From: CAYXVF01 sp964468125 | GTDB lineage: Bacteria > Myxococcota > XYA12-FULL-58-9 > CAYXVF01 | Direction of reading: 5' to 3' | NCBI GenBank assembly: GCA_964468125.1 | Contig: CAYXVF010000016.1 | Location: 13,721 to 77,720, forward strand | Length of the DNA stretch: 64,000 nt | In this document: piece after piece, positions 57,274 to 64,000 of the stretch | Layout of the letters: each line of letters opens with the position of its first letter | Numbering within the stretch: the stretch's first letter is position 1 | Program-made: the position numbers and the translations under genes | The notes under the pieces: model-generated | What the model saw: only the letters and a program-made list of their open reading frames with translations | The model's database searches: none | Told to the model about the DNA's origin: nothing

Positions 57274-59009
57274 GCGAGCGCATCGTCATCGATCCAATCA
57301 CGCGCATCGAAGGTCACCTGCGGATCGAAGCGGAGACGGACGAGGCCGGAAACATCGTGCAGGCGTACAGCTCGGGCACGATGGTCCGGGGGATCGAGAC
57401 CATTCTGCAAGGGCGAGATCCGCGGGATGCGTGGGCCTTTGCTCAGCGGATCTGCGGGGTCTGTACTCTGGTTCACGGGATGGCGTCGATCCGCGCGGTC
57501 GAAGACGCGCTGGACTACGAAATTCCGCAGAACGCGCAGCTCATCCGCAACCTGATGATCTCCGCGCAGCACGTGCACGATCACGTGATGCACTTTTATC
57601 ACCTGCACGCACTCGATTGGGTCGACGTCGTCTCGGCGCTGAATGCGGATCCGAAGGCCACCTCCGAGCTCGCCCAGTCGATCAGCACCTGGCCCAAGTC
57701 GAGCCCGGGCTATTTCAGCGACGTGCGGAAGCGCATCGAAGGCCTGGTGAAGAGCGGCCAGCTCGGCATCTTCTCGAACGGCTTCTGGGGACACCCGGAG
57801 TACAAACTTCCGCCGGAAGCGAACCTGATGGCGGTCGCTCACTATCTCGAAGCCCTCGAGTGGCAACGCGACGTGGTGCAGCTGCACGCCATGTTCGGCG
57901 GCAAGAACCCGCACCCGAACTTTCTCGTAGGGGGCTCTCCGTCACCGATCAGCACCGGGTCCTCTTCGGGCCCCGCAGCAACGGCGGTGAACATCGTCAC
58001 GTTGCAAAACGCGCGCAGCACGATCCGCAAGATGAAGGAGTTCGTTGAGCAGGTTTACGTACCGGATACCTTGGCGATCGCGAGCTTCTACAAGGATTGG
58101 TTTCAACGCGGCGAAGGTGTGGGCAACTTCCTGGTGTTCGGCGATTTCCCTTCTACGTGCATGCGTGACCGCGACAGCTACTTCATCCCTGGTGGAGTGA
58201 TCCTGAATCGGAACCTCGAAGACATTCAAGAAGTGGACCTGAACGATCCGGCGCAGATCCAGGAATTCGTGGACTACTCCTGGTATCGCTACGCGGCAGG
58301 CGACGGAACAGGCCTTCACCCCTACGATGGCGAGACGGAATTCGCCTACGATGGGCCACAGCCTCCCTACGATTTTCTGGATGTCGACAAGGCCTACTCG
58401 TGGCTGAAAGCGCCGCGCTGGAAAGGCAAACCGATGGAAGTGGGGCCGCTCGCGCGCGTGCTCTTGCTCTATGCTCGCGGTCACGAACCGACCCGGGAGC
58501 TCGCGACGATGGCGCTCGAAAAGCTAGAGCTACCGCTCGAAGCGCTGTTCTCGACCCTCGGCCGCACCGCTGCCCGAACCCTCGAGTGCAAGCTCTTCGT
58601 CGACCAGATGGAGGGGTGGCTCACCGCACTGATGGACAACATCAAAGCCGGTGAGCTCGACGTGCACAACGCTGAGAAGTGGGATCCGTCAACCTGGCCG
58701 AAGCGGGCACAGGGGGTGGGCTTCATGGAAGCGCCGCGCGGCGCGCTCTCGCACTTCATCGTGATCAACGACGGCAAGATCGAGAATTACCAGGCGGTGG
58801 TGCCGAGCACCTGGAACGCCGGGCCGCGCGACGGCTCAGGCGGGATCGGGCCCTACGAGGCGGCGTTGATGGACCGCCATACACTGGCCGACCTGGAGAA
58901 ACCGCTCGAGGTTCAGCGCACGGTTCACAGCTTCGACCCCTGCCTCGCCTGTGCCGTCCACGTCCTCGATCCGGAGGGCGAGGAGAAGGTGAAGATCACA
59001 GTGCGCTAG
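57270..59009 (+). CDS. [NiFe] hydrogenase large subunit (Isp-type)
   Basis: 579 residues. The L1 motif FAQRICGVCTLVHG (Cys62, Cys65) and the L2 motif DPCLACAVH (Cys558, Cys561, His564) carry the nickel ligands. The 15 residues after His564 (VLDPEGEEKVKITVR) are the tail that the upstream protease should remove. HPEYKLPPEANL and GGSPSPISTGSSS fit group 1 enzymes. The operon order small subunit, isp1, isp2, large subunit is the hallmark of Isp-type hydrogenases. It ends five bases before the assembly gap, so the next gene is unseen. Confidence 0.96.
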   Translation: MSERIVIDPITRIEGHLRIEAETDEAGNIVQAYSSGTMVRGIETILQGRDPRDAWAFAQRICGVCTLVHGMASIRAVEDALDYEIPQNAQLIRNLMISAQHVHDHVMHFYHLHALDWVDVVSALNADPKATSELAQSISTWPKSSPGYFSDVRKRIEGLVKSGQLGIFSNGFWGHPEYKLPPEANLMAVAHYLEALEWQRDVVQLHAMFGGKNPHPNFLVGGSPSPISTGSSSGPAATAVNIVTLQNARSTIRKMKEFVEQVYVPDTLAIASFYKDWFQRGEGVGNFLVFGDFPSTCMRDRDSYFIPGGVILNRNLEDIQEVDLNDPAQIQEFVDYSWYRYAAGDGTGLHPYDGETEFAYDGPQPPYDFLDVDKAYSWLKAPRWKGKPMEVGPLARVLLLYARGHEPTRELATMALEKLELPLEALFSTLGRTAARTLECKLFVDQMEGWLTALMDNIKAGELDVHNAEKWDPSTWPKRAQGVGFMEAPRGALSHFIVINDGKIENYQAVVPSTWNAGPRDGSGGIGPYEAALMDRHTLADLEKPLEVQRTVHSFDPCLACAVHVLDPEGEEKVKITVR

Positions 59010-59013
59010 GTTG

Positions 59014-59113
59014 NNNNNNNNNNNNNNNNNNNNNNNNNNNNNNNNNNNNNNNNNNNNNNNNNNNNNNNNNNNNNNNNNNNNNNNNNNNNNNNNNNNNNNN
59101 NNNNNNNNNNNNN
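59014..59113. other. Assembly gap (100 N)
   Basis: A run of exactly 100 N, the usual placeholder for a gap of unknown length. The sequence before it ends just after the hydrogenase large-subunit stop; hydrogenase accessory genes could be missing here. Confidence 0.98.
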
Positions 59114-59276
59114 GGAGAAATCGACCTGCTGCCATTCTCCGAGTCGGTTGACGCGCTTGACGTCGGTCATTGGTTCCTTCGCCGCACTGTGTTATCTGGC
59201 TGCTAGCCCCAGGGGCGGTGCGAACCCATCGCGCAGCACGTCCCTGAATGTCGAACCTCGAGCAGAGGAGTCCGTG

Positions 59277-60695
59277 GTGGCTGAATCCGCACACAATCAC
59301 GATCACAATCGCCAGCGCACCTGGCGCAACATTCCTTATGACGAACTGGAGGTCGGTCAGTCCTGCGCGCTGAAGCGGGTCGTGACCGAGAACGACTTTT
59401 ACGTCTTCGCGCAGGTGAGCGGGAACATGAACCCCCTGCACCTTTCTGACTATGACGGTGACGGAGACGGTGCGCGCGAGGCCGTGGCGCCCTCGATGCT
59501 GGTGGGCTCGCTCATTTCCTCTGCGCTCGGAAACGTGATCCCCGGACCGGGAACGCTCTACAAGCGCCAGCACCTGGAGTTCTTTGGCCGCGCACAGATC
59601 GGTGATGAGCTCGAGGTCTTTGTCGAAGTGAAGGAAAAACTGCCGGAGCGCGTCGTGCGCTTCGACACCGAGGTACGTCTCAAAGACGGACCAGTGCTCG
59701 TGCGCGGCGAGGCTCTCGTGATCGCTCCGGAGCACAAGCTCGTTTTTGAGGACATCGAGCCTCCGACGCTTCGCGTCGGCCGACACGAGCATTTCCAACG
59801 GCTCTTCGAGTGGTGTGACGAGCTTCCTGCGCTCCGCGTGGCCGTGGCCGCGCCCGAGGATGAGCACTCCCTGGGCGGTGCGTTGCTTGCTGCCGAGCGC
59901 GAGTTCATCGTGCCGATCCTCGTCGGGGACGCAGAGAAGATTCGCGCCGTTGCCGACGAAATCGGTGAGGACGTGAGCCCCTTCGAGATCATCGATGTCC
60001 CCAATCACCATGAAGCTGCGGCCTGCGCGGTCCGGCTGGTGCACGAAGGTCGCGCGCAGGCTGTGATGAAGGGACACCTGCATACGGATCAACTGCTGCG
60101 GCACGTGATCAAAAAAGACGGTGGCCTGCGAATCGGGCGACGCCTGTCGCACGTGTTCATCATGGACACACCAGGGCTCAACCGGCTGCTCTTTGTCACC
60201 GACGCAGCGATCAACATTCAACCGACGCTTGAGGAAAAGGTCGACATCACCCAGAACGCCATCGATCTGGCACGGGCTCTTCGGGTGGAGGTTCCGAAGG
60301 CGGCGGTCCTGTCGGCGGTGGAAACGGTCAATCCAAAGATCCCCGGAACCATCGACGCCGCCGCCCTCGCGAAAATGAGTGAGCGCGGGCAGATCAAGTA
60401 CGGCAAGGTGGATGGTCCGCTGGCGATGGACAACGCGATCGACATTGGTGCGGCGCGCTCGAAGGGGATCAACTCGCTGGTAGCGGGACATGCGGACATA
60501 CTCGTTGTCCCCAACCTCGAGGCCGGAAATATGTTGGCAAAGGAGCTCACCTTCGTGGCGATGGCGTCAGCGGCGGGACTGGTGATCGGTGCGAAGGTGC
60601 CGGTGATTGTCAACAGCCGCGCGGATGATGAAATGTGCCGTCTCGGCTCGTGCGCCGTCGCGCTGCTCTACCACGCGCAGTACGGGAGGTCGTAA
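59277..60695 (+). CDS. MaoC-like hydratase fused to phosphate acetyl/butyryltransferase
   Basis: 472 residues from GTG 59277 (GTG 59274 possible; GAGGAG upstream). The N-terminal part (about residues 15-155) is a MaoC/hotdog domain: WRNIPYDELEVGQSCALKRV, FYVFAQVSGNMNPLHLSDYD and MLVGSLISSALGNVIPGPGT. The rest is a phosphotransacylase: SLGGALLAAEREFIVPILVG, AVMKGHLHTDQLLRHVIKK, LSHVFIMDTPG, VEKVDITQNAIDLARAL and GIGA-like AARSKGINSLVAGHADILVV. It makes acyl phosphate from acyl-CoA; the hotdog domain may hydrate enoyl-CoA. It abuts acetate kinase, with the kinase start directly after its stop. Confidence 0.92.
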   Translation: MAESAHNHDHNRQRTWRNIPYDELEVGQSCALKRVVTENDFYVFAQVSGNMNPLHLSDYDGDGDGAREAVAPSMLVGSLISSALGNVIPGPGTLYKRQHLEFFGRAQIGDELEVFVEVKEKLPERVVRFDTEVRLKDGPVLVRGEALVIAPEHKLVFEDIEPPTLRVGRHEHFQRLFEWCDELPALRVAVAAPEDEHSLGGALLAAEREFIVPILVGDAEKIRAVADEIGEDVSPFEIIDVPNHHEAAACAVRLVHEGRAQAVMKGHLHTDQLLRHVIKKDGGLRIGRRLSHVFIMDTPGLNRLLFVTDAAINIQPTLEEKVDITQNAIDLARALRVEVPKAAVLSAVETVNPKIPGTIDAAALAKMSERGQIKYGKVDGPLAMDNAIDIGAARSKGINSLVAGHADILVVPNLEAGNMLAKELTFVAMASAAGLVIGAKVPVIVNSRADDEMCRLGSCAVALLYHAQYGRS

Positions 60696-61868
60696 ATGAG
60701 CGGCGATGCGGTCCTCACCCTGAATGCCGGCTCGTCGTCCTTCAAATTCGGTCTTTTCAGCGCTGAGCCCGAGCCGTGGCTGAATGGGCTCGTCTCCGGC
60801 ATCGGCGGCGATGCGCTCTTGAAGGTAAAGGGGCCAACCGGCGAGACGCTGGTCGAGCGTGACCTGGTCGATTCCAAGACCCACTCTCATGCTCTCAAGG
60901 AGGCTTTGCGGGTTCTGCCTGAGCTTCGGTCCTTCGACTCGATCGTCGCGGTGGGGCACCGTATCGTATTTGGTGGCCCGAACCTGGACCGCCCCAAGCG
61001 TATCGACGAGGAGCTCATCGCTCATCTCGAAGCATTCGTGCCGTTCGCACCGTTGCATCAGCCCTACAACCTCGGAGGGGTCCGTGCCGCGATGAAGGCG
61101 TTCCCGAACGCGGTGCAGGTCGGCTGCTTCGATACTGCATTCCATCGCACCCAGAACTGGGTGCGGGATACGTTCGCCTTACCGCGCCGCTACTTCGACG
61201 AAGGCGTGCGCCGCTACGGGTTTCACGGTCTGTCGTACCAGTACATCGCGGGCGCGCTCGCCGAACGTTATCCGGAGCTCGCGAAGGGGCGGGTGGTGGT
61301 GGCTCACCTCGGCAATGGCGCGTCCATGTGTGCGATGGCGGCGGGGAAGAGCGTCGACTCTACGATGGGCTTCACCGCTCTCGACGGACTTCCAATGGGC
61401 ACGCGCTGCGGTCAGATCGATCCGGGCGTCCTCCTCTACCTCATGGACCAGCAGGGCATGAGTGTCAGCGAGGTCACCAATCTGCTGTACCGCGAGTCGG
61501 GGCTGAAGGGTCTGTCCGGAGTGAGCAACGACATGCGCGAGCTACTCGCGTCGAGCTCGGAGGACGCCGCCGGCGCGGTGAGCTACTTCGTCTCGCGAAT
61601 TCAGCGCGAGCTCGGCGCACTAACCGCAGTTCTCGGGGGACTCGATGCGTTCGTGTTCACCGCGGGGATCGGTGAGAACTCTCCGAAGATCCGCGCGATG
61701 GTTTGTGAGGGACTCGCCTGGCTGGGGATCGAGCTCGATGCAAAGGCAAACCAGGAGGGGCGGGAACGGATCTCGACTCCGGGCAGCGATACGGCAGTGC
61801 TCTCTGTGCCGACCAATGAAGAGCTCGTGATCGCTCGCGCCGCCGTATCCGAGGTGAAAGGGGGATGA
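60696..61868 (+). CDS. ackA: Acetate kinase
   Basis: 390 residues. AVLTLNAGSSSFKFGLFSAE is the phosphate-binding start of the ASKHA fold; VAVGHRIVFGGPNL, GCFDTAFHRTQNWVRDTF, YRYGFHGLSYQYI-like (RRYGFHGLSYQYIAGALAER), GNGASMCAMAAGKSVDSTMG and FTAGIGENSPKIRAMV are family motifs. It makes acetate and ATP from acetyl phosphate, or the reverse. Directly follows the MaoC-phosphotransacylase gene, with no spacer. The DUF3141 gene begins one base after its stop. Confidence 0.96.
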   Translation: MSGDAVLTLNAGSSSFKFGLFSAEPEPWLNGLVSGIGGDALLKVKGPTGETLVERDLVDSKTHSHALKEALRVLPELRSFDSIVAVGHRIVFGGPNLDRPKRIDEELIAHLEAFVPFAPLHQPYNLGGVRAAMKAFPNAVQVGCFDTAFHRTQNWVRDTFALPRRYFDEGVRRYGFHGLSYQYIAGALAERYPELAKGRVVVAHLGNGASMCAMAAGKSVDSTMGFTALDGLPMGTRCGQIDPGVLLYLMDQQGMSVSEVTNLLYRESGLKGLSGVSNDMRELLASSSEDAAGAVSYFVSRIQRELGALTAVLGGLDAFVFTAGIGENSPKIRAMVCEGLAWLGIELDAKANQEGRERISTPGSDTAVLSVPTNEELVIARAAVSEVKGG

Positions 61869-61869
61869 G

Positions 61870-63993
61870 GTGGAACTGTTCGTATTGAAGCCCGTCAGTG
61901 ACGCAGTCGAATACACCCTTGACTGGGCGGAGCGCAGCGTCCTGTTCTGGGATGTCATGCGCGAGCGCGGCGACCGTTATCGCGCGCATCGCTCGCAGGA
62001 AAAGCCGAGTGTCTTGGGCTTCGAGTCGGAGGTTGTGATCGATGGTCACGACCTCGCGGATCCCTGCAACTACTACCTTCTTCGGATAACAGCTCCGGAA
62101 CCCTGCCACCTGGCCGCACGACCGGTGGTGATCGTCGACCCTAGGGCGGGGCATGGCCCGGGTATCGCCGGGTTCAAGTCGGACAGTGAGATCGGTGTGG
62201 CGCTCGCCAATGGCTTGCCCTGTTACTTCGTGGGCTTTCGCCCGGAGCCCTTACCGACGCAGACGATCGACAGTGTGCGCCGGGCGGAGATTCGTTTTCT
62301 CGAGCACGTCATCGCCGCCCATCCGGAGGCCGACGGGTTGCCTTTTGTGATCGGCAACTGCCAGGCGGGATGGGCGTTGATGATGGTCGCGGCCTCTCGC
62401 CCCGAGCTAGTCGGACCGTTGCTCTTGGCGGGGGCGCCGCTCGAGTACTGGGCAGGACATCGCGGCCAAAATCCCATGCGCTACAGCGGTGGGTTGCTCG
62501 GTGGCTCGTGGCTCACCGCCGCGACGTCGGCGCTCGGAGGTGGCCGCTTCGACGGCGCATGGCTGGTGCAGAACTTCGAGAACCTCAATCCAGCGAACAC
62601 TCTCTTGGGGAAACCCTATGGTCTGTACTCCAACGTCGACGATGAGGCGGAGCGTTTTCTCAATTTCGAGACCTGGTGGGGTGGACACGTCAGCCTGAAC
62701 GCGTCGGAGATCCAATGGATCGTCGATCAGCTCTTCATTGGGAACCGATTGGCCCGCGGGCAGATCGTCACCGACGATGGCATCCGCCTCGACCTTCGCC
62801 GGATTCGATCGCCGATCATCTGCTTCTGCTCGGAAGGGGATAATATCACGCCGCCGCCGCAGGCCCTCGGCTGGATCCTCGATCTCTACGACGGCGACGA
62901 AGGCGTCCTCGAGCATCAACAGACCATCGTCTACGCGATCCACGACGAAGTGGGGCACCTGGGGATTTTCGTATCGTCGTCGGTCGCACGAAAAGAGTAT
63001 TCGGAGATGACGAGTAACGTCGATCTGATCGACATGCTAGCTCCGGGGATCTACGAGCTTGTGCTCAAGAAGGCGGACGACGCATCGAAGTCCACCGGTT
63101 TCGTGGTCGGTGACTACGTGACGCGTTTTGAGCCGCGCAGCATCGAAGACGTGCGGGCGATCGTGAAGCCGGACCCCGCGGAGCAGCGTGCCTTCGAGAC
63201 GGTCGCGCGGTTTTCCCAGAACAACGTGGGGCTCTATCGCCAATTCGTCGCGCCCTTCGTGCGCGTGCCGCGAGTGGTCGCCAAGGGCATGCGGGTTTTG
63301 CGTCCACTCCGGTTTCCTTACGAGGTTTGGTCGAGTGCGAACCCATGGGCGAAGGGGATCACGGCGGTCGCGGAAGAGGTCCGTGCGAATCGACATCGGG
63401 TCAACGAGGACAATCGGTTCCGCGGATGGGAGAAGACCGCGGTCCGATGGGGCGAGCGTGCGCTCGACGGAGTCCGGGTCGCGCGCGATACGCTCGCCGA
63501 GAAGACGTTCTTTGCGATTTATGGGTCGCCGGTGGTGCAGGCGTTGGTCGGGGTGAACGCGGACTACGAACACGGCTCGATAGGTGACGATCCCGTCATG
63601 CGGGAGAATCGAGCTTTTAAGAAGCGTGAGCTGATGGGTTATCTGAAGCAGGGTGGCAAGGTGGCGGCGTTTTTCCGCGCACTCCTCTACGTCGGCGGCG
63701 AGAAGATCACATACGACGAGCGCATATTTCACGCTTTCAAACGGGCGCAGCGCAAGCTCGCGAGCGACGCGGATTTGAGTGTCGTCAAGCAGCGTCAAAT
63801 CAGCCGCGACCAATACCTGATGCTTCGCTACGATCGGGAAGCAGCCCTCGCGTCAATTCCGGAGATGTTGCCGGAGGACCCGGAAGAGCGGCGGGAGCTG
63901 GTCGAGCTTCTCGACCACGTACTCGAAGCCGGAGGTGGTGTCCGCGACGAGCAGCGCGCGCGCTATGAGCGGGTGCGGGGGTTGTTCTGCTAA
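61870..63993 (+). CDS. DUF3141 (alpha/beta-hydrolase-like) protein
   Basis: 707 residues from GTG 61870. The N-terminal half has an alpha/beta hydrolase-like fold: RPVVIVDPRAGHGPGIAGFK, FVIGNCQAGWALMMVAASRP with Cys in the nucleophile-elbow position (GNCQAG), and YAIHDEVGHLGIFVS with the candidate His; PHA synthases have a similar Cys elbow. The C-terminal half is DUF3141-specific and helical. It forms an operon with the phosphotransacylase and acetate kinase, an arrangement seen elsewhere. The function is unknown; a link to polyhydroxyalkanoate or acyl metabolism is plausible. It ends eight bases before the window edge. Confidence 0.9.
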   Translation: MELFVLKPVSDAVEYTLDWAERSVLFWDVMRERGDRYRAHRSQEKPSVLGFESEVVIDGHDLADPCNYYLLRITAPEPCHLAARPVVIVDPRAGHGPGIAGFKSDSEIGVALANGLPCYFVGFRPEPLPTQTIDSVRRAEIRFLEHVIAAHPEADGLPFVIGNCQAGWALMMVAASRPELVGPLLLAGAPLEYWAGHRGQNPMRYSGGLLGGSWLTAATSALGGGRFDGAWLVQNFENLNPANTLLGKPYGLYSNVDDEAERFLNFETWWGGHVSLNASEIQWIVDQLFIGNRLARGQIVTDDGIRLDLRRIRSPIICFCSEGDNITPPPQALGWILDLYDGDEGVLEHQQTIVYAIHDEVGHLGIFVSSSVARKEYSEMTSNVDLIDMLAPGIYELVLKKADDASKSTGFVVGDYVTRFEPRSIEDVRAIVKPDPAEQRAFETVARFSQNNVGLYRQFVAPFVRVPRVVAKGMRVLRPLRFPYEVWSSANPWAKGITAVAEEVRANRHRVNEDNRFRGWEKTAVRWGERALDGVRVARDTLAEKTFFAIYGSPVVQALVGVNADYEHGSIGDDPVMRENRAFKKRELMGYLKQGGKVAAFFRALLYVGGEKITYDERIFHAFKRAQRKLASDADLSVVKQRQISRDQYLMLRYDREAALASIPEMLPEDPEERRELVELLDHVLEAGGGVRDEQRARYERVRGLFC

Positions 63994-64000
63994 AGCGTGG

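Noticed and set aside
58836..60491. Long minus-strand frame running across the N gap
   Set aside because: A frame that reads through unknown bases opposite a clear phosphotransacylase is an artefact.

Overview
The window is 64 kb of high-GC bacterial chromosome, densely packed with genes that often overlap by 1-11 bases. It contains one 100-base run of N (59014-59113), so it comes from a draft scaffold. I see no tRNA, rRNA, insertion sequence or CRISPR array. The gene content suggests a Gram-negative, heterotrophic or mixotrophic bacterium, most likely Myxococcota (former Deltaproteobacteria): many lipoproteins with lipobox cysteines, two TonB-dependent receptors, a Gld-type ABC exporter with a DUF4340 protein, a cobalamin riboswitch, and a periplasmic NiFe hydrogenase. 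The phylum is my inference.

Layout. 1-881: the 3' end of a HEAT-repeat gene and a broken GalT-like gene. 1139-6060: Gld-type ABC exporter operon. 6145-9766: a gene remnant, a lipoprotein, a GT2 glycosyltransferase with an internal deletion, a methyltransferase, a DUF302 protein and a secreted protein. 9770-17194: a GT-C membrane protein, metK, uppP (apparent ATC start codon), a CoA-type Nudix hydrolase, two small envelope proteins, phosphomannomutase and an ROK glucokinase. 17202-28099, mostly minus strand: tyrA, a B12-riboswitch-controlled TonB receptor with a lipoprotein, tkt, an HDOD protein, a histidine phosphatase and a sulfatase-superfamily lipoprotein.

28224-35779 looks like a DNA-repair operon: a class II photolyase fused to a renalase-like FAD amine-oxidase domain, then the ligase-associated MBL exonuclease, ATP-dependent ligase and Lhr-like helicase. 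The fourth usual partner, the phosphoesterase PdeM, lies 7 kb away at 42537-43181. Between them are a putative metal-uptake cluster (His-rich protein, two lipoproteins, TonB receptor; 35872-40191), a nucleotidyltransferase toxin-antitoxin-like pair bounded by 28-bp direct repeats, and hemG (protoporphyrinogen oxidase), whose start lies inside one of the repeats.

43195-49690 holds DUF2721, a small basic secreted protein, a LolD/FtsX-type ABC system with an AttH/CrtC-like lipoprotein, and a ChaN-like lipoprotein. 49724-50806 is serC. 50947-59009 is a sulfur/hydrogen energy block: DUF1641, a type II sulfide:quinone oxidoreductase, hypC, a maturation protease, a HupH-like protein, and an Isp-type [NiFe] hydrogenase in the order small subunit - Isp1 - Isp2 - large subunit. 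Two intergenic hairpins with the same loop sequence flank the SQR gene. After the gap come a MaoC-phosphotransacylase fusion, acetate kinase and a DUF3141 protein.

Of the candidates for something undescribed, I rate highest the photolyase-amine oxidase fusion coupled to the ligase-associated repair genes, the repeat-bounded TA cassette at hemG, and the His-rich/lipoprotein/TonB cluster.
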